This document shows, piece by piece, positions 7,294 to 14,487 of a DNA stretch of 21,133 nt. The notes under the pieces were generated by a model. The model saw only the letters and a list, made by a program, of their open reading frames with translations. It was not told the origin of the DNA and did no database searches. The translations under genes were made by a program, and so were the position numbers. Source of the stretch: Pseudomonadota bacterium (GTDB lineage: Bacteria; Pseudomonadota; Alphaproteobacteria; Azospirillales; Azospirillaceae); the NCBI GenBank assembly GCA_023416455.1, contig JAEZHQ010000650.1, positions 1 through 21,133 on the forward strand, read 5' to 3'. The stretch's first letter is position 1, and each line of letters begins with the position of its first letter.

Positions 7294-8523
7294 TCACTTC
7301 ACCAGCGGGCAGCCGCCTTCGGCCATCGGCCGGTAGGCTTCGTCGCCGGGGATGCGGGCCAGGACCTTGTAATAGTCCCAGGGCTCCTTGGACTCCGCCG
7401 GGCTCTTCACCTCCAGCAGGTGCATGTCGCGGACGACGCGGCCGTCCTGGCGGATCGTCACGTTCTCGCTGAACATGTCGTTGACCGGCAGCTCCTTCAT
7501 GGCCTTGGACACGGCCAGCGACTCGTCGGTGCCGGCCTTCTCGACGGCCTTCAGATAGTGCAGGACGGCGCCGTAGACGCCGGCCTGGGCCGCCGTCGGG
7601 GCGCGGCCGCCGTGCTGGGCCATGAAGCGGCGCGACCACGCGCGGGTCTTGTCGTCCATGTTCCAGTAGAAGGACTCGGTCACCACCAGCCCCTGCGCGT
7701 CCTTCAGCCCGATGGCGTGGATGTCGGTGATGAACATCAGCAGCCCGGCCAGGCGCTGGCCGCTCTGCACGATGCCGAACTCGGCCGCCTGCTTGATCGA
7801 GTTCACCGTGTCGCCGCCGGCGTTGGCGAGGCCGATCACCTTGGCCCTGGACGCCTGCGCCTGCAACAGGAAGGAGGAGAAGTCCAGGGTGTTCAGCGGG
7901 TGGCGGACGACGCCCGCGACCTTGCCGCCGGCCTTCTCGACGAAGCCGATGGCATCGCGTTCCTGCGAATGGCTGCCGGCGTTGTCGCCGGTCAGGAAGA
8001 ACCAGCTGTCCCCGCCCTGCTGGACCAGGGCGCGGACGGTGCCGTTGGCCATGGAGTAGCTGTCGTAGGTCCAGTGGATGGTGGTCGGCGCGCACTGCTT
8101 GCCGGTGAACTCCGACAAGGCCGGGCCGGACAGCAGGAGCATGCGGTTCTTCTCGCGGGTGACGCTGAGCACGCCGAGCGCGGTGGCCGAGCTGGGCACG
8201 TCGGCGATGGCGTCCACCTTGTCGACGTCGATCCATTGGCGGGCGATGGCGGAGCCCACGTCCGGCTTGTTCTGGTGGTCGGCGGTGATGACGGTGACCG
8301 GCTTGCCGAGCACCGTGCCGCCGAAGTCCTCCACCGCCATCCGCGCGGCGATGGCCGAGCCCTCGCCGCCCAGGTCGGCGTAGAGGCCGGAGCGGTCATT
8401 GAGCACGCCGATCTTCACGACGCCGTCGGACACCTGCGCCGCCGCCGGACCGGCCAGCGCCACGCCCGTCGCCAGGGCCGCCGCCAGGGCCGCCGCCCGG
8501 GTCACCGTTTCAACCGTCTTCAT
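7294..8523 (-). CDS. ABC transporter substrate-binding protein, branched-chain amino acid type
   Basis: 409 residues. Residues 1-29 form a Sec signal peptide (basic start, Ala/Leu core, AAA-Q cleavage near 29/30), so it is periplasmic. The mature part has the type I periplasmic fold of the Leu/Ile/Val-binding (HAAT, Peripla_BP_6) family: VVKIGVLNDRSGLYADLGG at the start, the DVPSSATALGV and LLLSGPALSEFTG segments, and YGAVLHYLKAVEKAGT late. Relatives bind amino acids, amides, aromatic acids and other carboxylates, so the ligand cannot be read from the fold. GGGAGGAA is placed about 8 bases before the ATG. It lies 97 bases downstream of the thiolase gene on the same strand and is probably under the same operator-controlled promoter. 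The permease and ATPase genes are not in the window. Confidence 0.92.
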   Translation of the reverse strand: MKTVETVTRAAALAAALATGVALAGPAAAQVSDGVVKIGVLNDRSGLYADLGGEGSAIAARMAVEDFGGTVLGKPVTVITADHQNKPDVGSAIARQWIDVDKVDAIADVPSSATALGVLSVTREKNRMLLLSGPALSEFTGKQCAPTTIHWTYDSYSMANGTVRALVQQGGDSWFFLTGDNAGSHSQERDAIGFVEKAGGKVAGVVRHPLNTLDFSSFLLQAQASRAKVIGLANAGGDTVNSIKQAAEFGIVQSGQRLAGLLMFITDIHAIGLKDAQGLVVTESFYWNMDDKTRAWSRRFMAQHGGRAPTAAQAGVYGAVLHYLKAVEKAGTDESLAVSKAMKELPVNDMFSENVTIRQDGRVVRDMHLLEVKSPAESKEPWDYYKVLARIPGDEAYRPMAEGGCPLVK

Positions 8524-8620
8524 GATGCCGTTCCTCCCAAGGATCGGGCGTCGCGAGGCACCGCGGCGCCCTGGCTTGTCCGTTGATTCCTGTCGCCGCT
8601 TCCTGGTGCGCGGCGGCCCG

Positions 8621-9784
8621 TCAGCGCACCCTCTCGAGGATGCTGACGTAGTTGGCGACCGCCGCGCCGCCCATGTTGAAGATGCCGGCCCGGGTGGCGC
8701 CGGGAACCGCCACGCCGCTGGCCGTTCCCATCAGCTGCATGGCGGACATCACATGCATGGACACGCCGGTGGCCCCGATGGGATGGCCCTTGGCCTTGAG
8801 CCCGCCCGACGGGTTCACCGGCAGCCGCCCGCCGACCTCGGTCCAGCCTTCCTCGACGGCGCGCCGGCCCTCGCCGGGCGGCGTCAGGCCCATCGCCTCG
8901 TACTCGATCAGCTCGGCGATGGTGAAGCAGTCGTGGGTCTCCACGAAGTCGAGGTCGTCGAGGCCGAGGCCGGCCTGCTCCAGCGCCCGGCCCCAGGCCA
9001 CGGCGCACCCCTCGAAGCGCGTCATGTCGCGCCGGCCCATGGGCAGGACGTCGTTGGCCTGGGCCTGGGCGCGCAGCCCCACCGCCTTGGCCGCCCGCAC
9101 CGCGACGTCGCCGTGCGCCAGAACCAGCGCCGCCGCCCCGTCGGACACCATGGAGCAGTCGGTGCGGCGCAGCGGCCCGGCCACCAGGGGGTTCCTGTCC
9201 GACACCGCCCGGCAGAAGTCGAAGCCCAGATCCTTGCGCATATGGGCGAGCGGGTTGGCCGCGCCGTTGCGGTGGTTCTTCGCGGCGATCCGGGCCAGCG
9301 CGTCGGACTGGTCGCCGTAGCGCTGGAAATAGAGCTGCGCGATGCGCCCGAAGATGCCGGCGAAGGACGAGTCCTCCGCCTCCTCGGGCCGGTAGCTGGC
9401 CGAGGCCAGGGACGCCTGCACCTGGGCGGCGGAGGCGGCGGTCATCTTCTCCACGCCGATCACCAGCACCGTGCGCGCCCGCCCCGCACCGATGGCCATG
9501 GCCGCCTGGCGGATCGCCGCCGAGCCGGTGGCGCAGGCGTTCTCCACCCGCGTCGCCGGCTTGAAACGCAGCGCCCCGTCGGCCTGGAGCGCCAGCGAGG
9601 CCGGGAAGCCCTGCGGGTCGAGGCCCTGGTTGAAATGGCCGACGACGATCTCGTCGATGTCGGCCGGCTCCAGCCCGGCGTCGGCGACGGCGTCGGCGGC
9701 GACCCGCACCACCAGCGACTCCAGCGTCTCGCCGTCCAGCTTGCCGAAGCGCGTGTGCGCCCAGCCGATGATGTGTCCCAGCAT
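8621..9784 (-). CDS. SCP2-type thiolase (acetyl-CoA acetyltransferase family)
   Basis: 387 residues. It catalyses thiolytic cleavage or the reverse condensation of 3-oxoacyl-CoA. The nucleophile is Cys84 in NACATGSAA. HDCF at 284-287, the SCP2-thiolase replacement for the usual Asn-His/Glu motif, is followed by GHPIGATG (333-340, His334). The C-terminus reads NMGGAAVANYVSIL, lacking the C-x-G of classical thiolases, as expected in the SCP2 subgroup. The start at 9784 matches the family N-terminus (MLGHIIGWAHTRFG) and has GAGGGA about 7 bases upstream; an upstream ATG at 9892 would add 36 Pro/Gly-rich residues and overlap the operator. It is the first gene of the leftward unit and shares the divergent control region with the phosphotransferase operon, which suggests the final cleavage step of that pathway. 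No DUF35 partner gene is seen. Confidence 0.9.
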   Translation of the reverse strand: MLGHIIGWAHTRFGKLDGETLESLVVRVAADAVADAGLEPADIDEIVVGHFNQGLDPQGFPASLALQADGALRFKPATRVENACATGSAAIRQAAMAIGAGRARTVLVIGVEKMTAASAAQVQASLASASYRPEEAEDSSFAGIFGRIAQLYFQRYGDQSDALARIAAKNHRNGAANPLAHMRKDLGFDFCRAVSDRNPLVAGPLRRTDCSMVSDGAAALVLAHGDVAVRAAKAVGLRAQAQANDVLPMGRRDMTRFEGCAVAWGRALEQAGLGLDDLDFVETHDCFTIAELIEYEAMGLTPPGEGRRAVEEGWTEVGGRLPVNPSGGLKAKGHPIGATGVSMHVMSAMQLMGTASGVAVPGATRAGIFNMGGAAVANYVSILERVR

Positions 9785-9881
9785 GTCTTGTCCCTCTCCC
9801 CCCTGTGGGAACGGCCGGCCGCTGCGACGCGGCTCGCGGGGCCGGCCTCCCGGGGGTGGTGGCGGCCATCCGGCGCACTTA

Positions 9882-9892
9882 TTGTCCGACAA
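9882..9892 (-). promoter_or_regulatory. Candidate GntR/FadR-type operator, left copy
   Basis: TTGTC-N-GACAA, a perfect 5-bp palindrome around one central base. Read leftward it is TTGTCGGACAA, identical to the right-hand copy read rightward. It fits the FadR-subfamily pattern TnGTnnnACnA known for GntR regulators. It starts 6 bases after the -10 box, so a bound protein would cover the transcription start. Confidence 0.65.
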
Positions 9893-9898
9893 CCCGAC

Positions 9899-9926
9899 TA
9901 TTTACTCACCGACGGTCCGCTGTCAA
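9899..9926 (-). promoter_or_regulatory. Promoter for the thiolase/solute-binding protein unit
   Basis: On the minus strand a perfect TTGACA (9926-9921) is followed after 16 bases by TAAATA (9904-9899). The predicted start falls at the edge of or inside the adjacent palindrome 9892-9882, giving a leader of about 100-110 bases to the thiolase ATG. The -10 box is modest (three of six), as expected for a regulated promoter. Confidence 0.55.
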
Positions 9927-10032
9927 GCGCCCGATCGCGCTGCGCGCAGCCTTCCCCCCGCCGCCTCCCGGCGGCTTGTTCCCCTCCATACTGCTCATTT
10001 GCCGACGCTGGATGAAGCAACCGGCGGATCGC

Positions 10033-10062
10033 TTGACAGGCCAACTAATTCTCGATTACAAT
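10033..10062 (+). promoter_or_regulatory. Promoter for the phosphotransferase/acyl-CoA operon
   Basis: A perfect TTGACA (10033-10038), an 18-base spacer and TACAAT (10057-10062, five of six matches). The expected start is near 10069, inside the palindrome 10067-10077, and would give a leader of about 50 bases to the ATG at 10122. Confidence 0.7.
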
Positions 10063-10066
10063 CGGA

Positions 10067-10077
10067 TTGTCGGACAA
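10067..10077 (+). promoter_or_regulatory. Candidate GntR/FadR-type operator, right copy
   Basis: TTGTCGGACAA, a perfect 5-bp palindrome around a central G, beginning 4 bases after the -10 box. It is the same sequence and placement relative to transcription as the left copy. The GntR/FCD gene at 16131-16892 in the operon it controls is the obvious candidate binder (inference). Repression released by a pathway intermediate would be the typical mode. Confidence 0.68.
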
Positions 10078-10121
10078 AAAATTGACCGTTGCCGACGGGC
10101 GCCGCAACAGGAGCCAGAGCC

Positions 10122-11192
10122 ATGCCCCATGATCCCACCCTGTTCCGCGCCCCCGCCGAGACGGCCACGCTGGACTGGGCGGCCGTCGCCGCGCATCTGG
10201 AGGCGAACGGCCTGCGCCTCGACCCCGACCCGCCGCCCCGGCAGTTCCGCGGCGGCCTCGCCAACCTGAACTTCCTGGTCGCCGTCGACGGCGCACCGGC
10301 GGTGCTGCGCACGCCGCCGCCCGGGCCGCTGCCGCCGGGTGCCAACGACATGAAGCGGGAGCATCGCATCCTGAGCCGCCTGTGGCAGGCCCTGCCGCTG
10401 GCCCCGCGCAGCCTCCACCTGTGCGAGGATGCGGGGGTGGTCGGCCATCCCTTCCTCATCCTGGAGTACCGGGCGGGCATCACGCTGGCCGGGGCGGCGC
10501 CGGAGCGGCTGGCGGCGGAGCCGGCGGCCGGCGCCCGGCTCGGCCCGCTGATGGTCGACGTGCTGGCCGACATCCACGCCGTCGACCCGGCGGCGGTCGG
10601 CCTGGAGGGGCTGGGGCGGCCCGACGGCTTCCTGGAGCGGGCGGTCGCCGGCTGGGCGCAGCGGGCCGAGCGCTGCGCCGGGGCGGAGGGGCTCGACCCG
10701 CTGGTCGCCGGGCTGGCGGACTGGCTGCGCCGCAAGGTGCCGCGCGACGGCACCCCCACCCTGCTGCACAACGACTTCAAGCTCGACAACATGATCCTGG
10801 AGGCGGAGGGGCTGACCCCGGTCGCCATCGTCGACTGGGACCAGGGGACGCGCGGCGACCCGCTGTTCGACCTCGCCACGCTGCTCAGCTACTGGACCGA
10901 GCCGGGCGACCCGCCGGCCATGCACGAGCTGGCCCAGATGCCCACCGCCGGCCACGGCTTCCCCAGCCGGCGCGCGGCGGCCGAACGCTACGCCGCGCGC
11001 ACCGGCCGCGACCTGTCGGGCTTCCGCTTCCACCGCGTGCTGGCGCTGTTCAAGCTGGGGGTCGTCTTCCAGCAGCTGCACGGCCGCTACCTCGCCGGCA
11101 CCACCGCCGACCCGCGCTACGCCGGCTTCGGCGCGCTGGCGCGCGGCATCTTCGAATTCACCCACGAGGTCAGCCAGGACCGCTGCTTCTGA
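10122..11192 (+). CDS. Phosphotransferase of the ACAD10/11- and LvaA-like kinase family
   Basis: 356 residues with the aminoglycoside phosphotransferase (protein-kinase-like) fold. The N-lobe carries FRGGLANLNFLV (42-53) and the Glu/Lys-bearing MKREHRILSRL (77-87). The catalytic loop is HNDFKLDN (216-223, base Asp218, metal ligand Asn223) and the second metal motif is IVDWDQGTRGDPLFDLA (237-252). The HxDFKLDN and DW..GDP.xDLA patterns are those of the kinase domain of mammalian ACAD10/11 and of LvaA, which phosphorylate the 4-hydroxyl of 4-hydroxyacyl-CoA; antibiotic kinase activity is unlikely in this setting. The start is at 10122 with CAGGAG 10 bases upstream; a TTG at 10089 lies too near the promoter. 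It is the first gene of the operon, 32 bases before the acyl-CoA dehydrogenase it probably feeds. Confidence 0.88.
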   Translation: MPHDPTLFRAPAETATLDWAAVAAHLEANGLRLDPDPPPRQFRGGLANLNFLVAVDGAPAVLRTPPPGPLPPGANDMKREHRILSRLWQALPLAPRSLHLCEDAGVVGHPFLILEYRAGITLAGAAPERLAAEPAAGARLGPLMVDVLADIHAVDPAAVGLEGLGRPDGFLERAVAGWAQRAERCAGAEGLDPLVAGLADWLRRKVPRDGTPTLLHNDFKLDNMILEAEGLTPVAIVDWDQGTRGDPLFDLATLLSYWTEPGDPPAMHELAQMPTAGHGFPSRRAAAERYAARTGRDLSGFRFHRVLALFKLGVVFQQLHGRYLAGTTADPRYAGFGALARGIFEFTHEVSQDRCF

Positions 11193-11224
11193 ACGGCGGC
11201 GGCCATCAGGGAAGAACTCTGCCC

Positions 11225-12406
11225 ATGGATTTCGCGCTCCCCCCGGAGACCGCCGCGCTGAAGGCCCGCACGGAGTCCTTCATCCGCGACGCGGTCATCC
11301 CCCTCGAACAGGATCCGCGCCAGTCGGCGCACGGCCCCTCCGACGCGCTGCGCCGCGATCTGAACGCGCTGGCCCGCGAGGCCGGGCTGCTCTCCCCCCA
11401 CATGCCGCGGGAATGGGGCGGCCTCGGACTCGACCACCGCGGCAAGGCGGCGGTGTTCGAGGCCGCCGGCTATTCCCTGCTGGGGCCGTTGGCGCTCAAC
11501 ATCGCCGCCCCCGACGAGGGCAACCACCACCTGCTGGAGCAGGTCGCCGACGAGCGCCAGAAGCGGCTCTGGCTGGCCCCGCTGGCGGCGGCCGAGATCC
11601 GCTCCTGCTTCGCCATGACCGAGCCGCATCCCGGGGCCGGCGCCGACCCGGCGCTGCTGGCGACCAGCTACCGCCGCGCCGCCGGCGGCTACGTCATCAA
11701 CGGCACCAAGTGGCTGATCACCGGCGCCCACGGCGCCGGGGTCTGCATCATCATGGCGCGCGACGCCGAATCCCCGCCGGGCGCGCCGCGCGCCACCATG
11801 TTCCTCGCCGCCATGGACCGGCCGGGCATCGTCATCGAGCGCACGCTCGACACCATCGACCAGAGCTTCCCCGGCGGGCATTGCGTGGTCTCCTTCCAGG
11901 ACCTGTTCGTGCCCGAGGAGGACGTGCTCGGCCGCGAGGGCGAGGGTTTCCGCTACGCCCAGGTCCGCCTCGCCCCGGCGCGGCTGACCCACTGCATGCG
12001 CTGGCTGGGCGCCGCCCGGCGCGCCCACGACGTCGCCACCGACTACGCCCGCCGCCGCCACGCCTTCGGCAAGCCGCTCATCGAGCATGAGGGCGTCGGC
12101 TTCCAGCTGGCGGACAACGAGCTGGACATCCACACCTGCCGCCTGGTCACGGCGCACGCCGCCTGGGTGCTCGACCAGGGGCACAAGGGCCGCCACGAAT
12201 CGAGCGTGGCCAAGGTCATTTGCTCCGAGGCGATCTGGCGAGTCGTCGACCGCTGCGTGCAGGTGCTGGGCGGGATGGGCGTCACCGGCGACACGGTGGT
12301 GGAGCGCATCTTCCGCGAGGTCCGGCCCTTCCGCATCTACGACGGCCCGTCGGAGGTGCACCGCTGGAGCATCGCCCGCAAGCTGGCCCGGGAGACCGGC
12401 CGATGA
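11225..12406 (+). CDS. Acyl-CoA dehydrogenase-like flavoprotein, ACAD10/11 (LvaC-like) type
   Basis: 393 residues, full length for an acyl-CoA dehydrogenase (FAD, cytosolic). Recognisable stretches are APDEGN (95-100), SCFAMTEP (127-134), GYVINGTKWLITG (155-167), FPGGHCVVSFQDLFVP (215-230), RLTHCMRW (253-260), LGGMGVTGD (348-356) and YDGPSEVH (372-379). In ordinary family members the last motif is YEGT-x-E with the catalytic Glu; here Asp373 replaces it, as in the DGPDEVH of mammalian ACAD10/11. The family knowledge is that such enzymes handle 4-phosphoacyl-CoA made by the partner kinase and release phosphate to yield an enoyl-CoA. AGGGAAG precedes the ATG by about 10 bases. The stop overlaps the SDR start (ATGA). 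Confidence 0.92.
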   Translation: MDFALPPETAALKARTESFIRDAVIPLEQDPRQSAHGPSDALRRDLNALAREAGLLSPHMPREWGGLGLDHRGKAAVFEAAGYSLLGPLALNIAAPDEGNHHLLEQVADERQKRLWLAPLAAAEIRSCFAMTEPHPGAGADPALLATSYRRAAGGYVINGTKWLITGAHGAGVCIIMARDAESPPGAPRATMFLAAMDRPGIVIERTLDTIDQSFPGGHCVVSFQDLFVPEEDVLGREGEGFRYAQVRLAPARLTHCMRWLGAARRAHDVATDYARRRHAFGKPLIEHEGVGFQLADNELDIHTCRLVTAHAAWVLDQGHKGRHESSVAKVICSEAIWRVVDRCVQVLGGMGVTGDTVVERIFREVRPFRIYDGPSEVHRWSIARKLARETGR

Positions 12407-13218
12407 GCGCCGCCCCCTCCGCGCTCGCCGCCCCCTCCCCGCTCGCCGAGCGCATGCGGGCGCAGTTCGACCTGACCGGCACCGTGGCGGTGGTCACCGG
12501 GGCCGGGCGCGGTCTCGGCCGCGCCATGGCCGAGGGCCTCGCCGGCTTCGGGGCGGAGGTGGTGCTGTGCGGCCGCACCGGCGCGACGCTGGAGGCCGCC
12601 GCCGAAGCGATGGCCGCGGAGGGCGCCAGGGTGTGGTGGAAGACCGCCGACGTGTCGCGCGAGGAGGACGTGACCGCCCTCCTCGACGCCGTCCTGGAGC
12701 GCCACGGCCGGGTCGACACGCTGGTCAACAACGCCGGGATCAACCCCATCTACAAGGCGGCCGAGCGCACGGATCGCGACGACTGGCAGGCGATCATCGA
12801 CATCAACCTGAGCGGCGTCTATCTGTGCTGCCGCCATTTCGGCGCCGCCATGCTGGAACGCCGGCGCGGCAGCATCATCAACATCACCTCCGTCGCCGGC
12901 CATGTCGGCCTGCGCAAGACCATGCCCTATGGCGCCGCCAAGGGCGGGGTGGAGATGATGAGCAAGTCGCTGGCCATCGACTGGGCGCCCGCCGGCGTCC
13001 GCGTCAACTGCATCGCGCCGGGCTACTTCGAGAGCGACCTGACCGCCGCCATGATCGAGAACGCCGCGCTGTCGCGGCGCCTGCTCGGCCAGACGCCCAT
13101 GGGCCGCTTCGGCCGCGGCGAGGATCTGGTGGGAGCGGTGGTGTATCTGGCCTCTCCCGCCGCCTCCTACGTGACCGGCCAGAGCATCGTCATCGACGGA
13201 GGATGGACCGCCCAATGA
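12403..13218 (+). CDS. Short-chain dehydrogenase/reductase (classical SDR)
   Basis: 271 residues, NAD(P)-dependent, Rossmann fold. Cofactor motif TGAGRGLG (32-39), NNAG (109-112), and the catalytic tetrad Asn135, Ser163, Tyr176 and Lys180 are all present. PGYFESDLT and the end SIVIDGGWTAQ match the FabG-like classical subgroup. The N-terminal 22 residues (Ala/Pro/Ser-rich) are an extension before the Rossmann strand. The gene overlaps its neighbours by ATGA on both sides, so translation is coupled. By analogy with LvaD it could reduce a 4-oxoacyl-CoA to the 4-hydroxyacyl-CoA needed by the kinase; a 3-hydroxyacyl-CoA dehydrogenase role for a later step is the main alternative. Confidence 0.92.
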   Translation: MSAAPSALAAPSPLAERMRAQFDLTGTVAVVTGAGRGLGRAMAEGLAGFGAEVVLCGRTGATLEAAAEAMAAEGARVWWKTADVSREEDVTALLDAVLERHGRVDTLVNNAGINPIYKAAERTDRDDWQAIIDINLSGVYLCCRHFGAAMLERRRGSIINITSVAGHVGLRKTMPYGAAKGGVEMMSKSLAIDWAPAGVRVNCIAPGYFESDLTAAMIENAALSRRLLGQTPMGRFGRGEDLVGAVVYLASPAASYVTGQSIVIDGGWTAQ

Positions 13219-14465
13219 ACGATACCGCTCCCAACGACGGCGCTCCCGATGACGGCGCCCGGAACGATGGCGCCCGCCCCGCCGGCTTCGGCGACGCGCT
13301 CGCCGGGCTCGTCGTCCTCGACCTCACCCGGCTTCTGCCCGGCGCCTTCTGCACGCAGATGCTGGCCGACCTCGGCGCCGAGGTCATCAAGGTGGAGGAG
13401 CCCGGCCGCGGCGACTACAACCGCGCGTTCCCGCCGCTGAACGTCCAGGAGTCCGGCTCCTTCCTGCTGCTGAACCGCAACAAGAAGAGCGTCACGGTCA
13501 ACCTGAAGACCGAGGAGGGCAAGGCCATCCTGCGCCGCCTCGCGGCGCGCGCCGACGTCCTGGTCGAAGGCTTCCGTCCCGGCGTGATGGACCGGCTGGG
13601 AGTCGGCTACGCGGCGCTGGCGGCGGAGAATCCGCGCCTGATCTACTGCGCCATCTCCGGCTTCGGCCAGGACGGCCCCTACGCCAGGACGCCCGGCCAC
13701 GACATCAACTACATGGCGCTGGCCGGCGCGCTCCAGCTGTTCGGCAAGGCCGGCGAGGGGCCGATCGTGCCCGGCCTGTCGATCGCCGACCAGGGCGGCG
13801 GCTCGCTGATGGCCGCCTTCGGCATCCTGGCCGCCGTGCTGGCCCGCGCCGGCACCGGCAAGGGCCAGTTCGTGGACGTCTCGATGACCGACGGCGCGGT
13901 GTCGTGGCTGGCCTACCACGCCGCCGACCACCTGTTCGCCGGGGTCGAGCCCCGCGGCGGCGAGCGCCGCTTCCTCGGCCAGGCGCCCTGCTACAACGTT
14001 TTCCGCTGCGCCGACGGCCGCCACATCACGCTGGGGCTGATCGAGCCGGTCTTCTGGAGCCGCTTCTGCGATCTGGTCGGGCTGGCCGACCTGAAGGAGG
14101 CGCAATGGCCGGAGGGGGAGGAGGCCGAGGCGCAGATGCGCCGCGTCGCCGCCCTGATGGAAACGCGCAGCTGCGACGACTGGATGGCCCTGCTCGGCCC
14201 CGCCGACCTGCCGGTCGCCCCGGTCAACACCATGCGCGAAGCCTTCGCCGACCCGCAGCTCCGCCACCGCCAGATGCTGCTGGAGATGGACCACCCGGTG
14301 GAGGGGCGCATCCCGCAGCTGGGCTTCCCCATCAAGTTCTCCGAGACGCCGGGCCGGCTGCGCACCCCGCCGCCGCTTCTCGGCGAGCACAACGACGAGG
14401 TGCTGCGCGGGCTCGGCTACGCCGAGGCCGACATCGCCGAACTGCGCCGCAGAAGCGCGATCTGA
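13215..14465 (+). CDS. Class III CoA-transferase (CaiB/BaiF family)
   Basis: 416 residues. Family III CoA-transferases move CoA between acyl-CoA and a free carboxylate through an aspartyl-CoA anhydride. The likely catalytic residue is Asp163 in GHDINYMALAG (161-171). Other family marks are LVVLDLTRLLPGAFCTQMLADLGAEVIKVE (in pieces across 32-61), LNRNKKSVTVNLK (86-98), ISGFGQDGPYA (147-157), FVDVSMTDGAVSWL and PVAPVNTM. The first about 22 residues are an odd Asn/Asp-Asp-Gly-Ala repeat (NDGAPDDGARNDGAR) before the core. Start by ATGA overlap with the SDR stop. In the operon it could load or recycle CoA on the pathway acid, in parallel with the ligase that follows 22 bases later. Confidence 0.92.
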   Translation: MNDTAPNDGAPDDGARNDGARPAGFGDALAGLVVLDLTRLLPGAFCTQMLADLGAEVIKVEEPGRGDYNRAFPPLNVQESGSFLLLNRNKKSVTVNLKTEEGKAILRRLAARADVLVEGFRPGVMDRLGVGYAALAAENPRLIYCAISGFGQDGPYARTPGHDINYMALAGALQLFGKAGEGPIVPGLSIADQGGGSLMAAFGILAAVLARAGTGKGQFVDVSMTDGAVSWLAYHAADHLFAGVEPRGGERRFLGQAPCYNVFRCADGRHITLGLIEPVFWSRFCDLVGLADLKEAQWPEGEEAEAQMRRVAALMETRSCDDWMALLGPADLPVAPVNTMREAFADPQLRHRQMLLEMDHPVEGRIPQLGFPIKFSETPGRLRTPPPLLGEHNDEVLRGLGYAEADIAELRRRSAI

Positions 14466-14487
14466 CCGACACCGGAGGGAACGTTCC

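Larger units (their letters stand above)
9785..10121. other. Divergent control region, thiolase and phosphotransferase operons
   Basis: 337 bp without a gene. It carries two outward-facing promoters, each with one copy of the same palindrome at the expected transcription start (listed separately), with palindrome centres 185 bp apart. Between them lie a palindrome GCTGCGCGCAGC (9939-9950) and a GCCGCC-TCCC-GGCGGC hairpin (9960-9975). The 10040-10080 stretch is the most AT-rich part. Confidence 0.7.

Noticed and set aside
8576..8586. TTGTCCGTTGA between the thiolase and solute-binding protein genes as a third operator
   Set aside because: Only the left half matches TTGTCNGACAA; the right half is mismatched at three positions and there is no adjacent promoter.
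9784..9892. Extended thiolase start at 9892
   Set aside because: It adds a Pro/Gly/Arg leader, begins in the operator at the predicted transcription start, and departs from the thiolase N-terminus at Met-Leu-Gly-His.
9960..9975. GCCGCC-TCCC-GGCGGC hairpin in the divergent control region as a terminator
   Set aside because: It lies between two outward promoters, upstream of both, where no transcript needs ending; it is probably a by-product of GC content.
10089..10121. TTG start extending the phosphotransferase by 11 residues
   Set aside because: It lies about 20 bases after the expected transcription start with no ribosome site, while the ATG at 10122 has CAGGAG upstream and fits the family N-terminus.
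10122..11192. Aminoglycoside-resistance phosphotransferase
   Set aside because: The fold is shared, but the gene sits first in an acyl-CoA operon next to an ACAD10/11-like dehydrogenase, with the motif style of the acyl-CoA kinase branch.
10382..11224. Long upstream extension of the acyl-CoA dehydrogenase frame, and similar extensions ahead of the CoA-transferase and nitroreductase
   Set aside because: These are out-of-frame readings of the preceding genes; family N-termini begin at 11225, 13215 and 16904 with ribosome sites or ATGA coupling.
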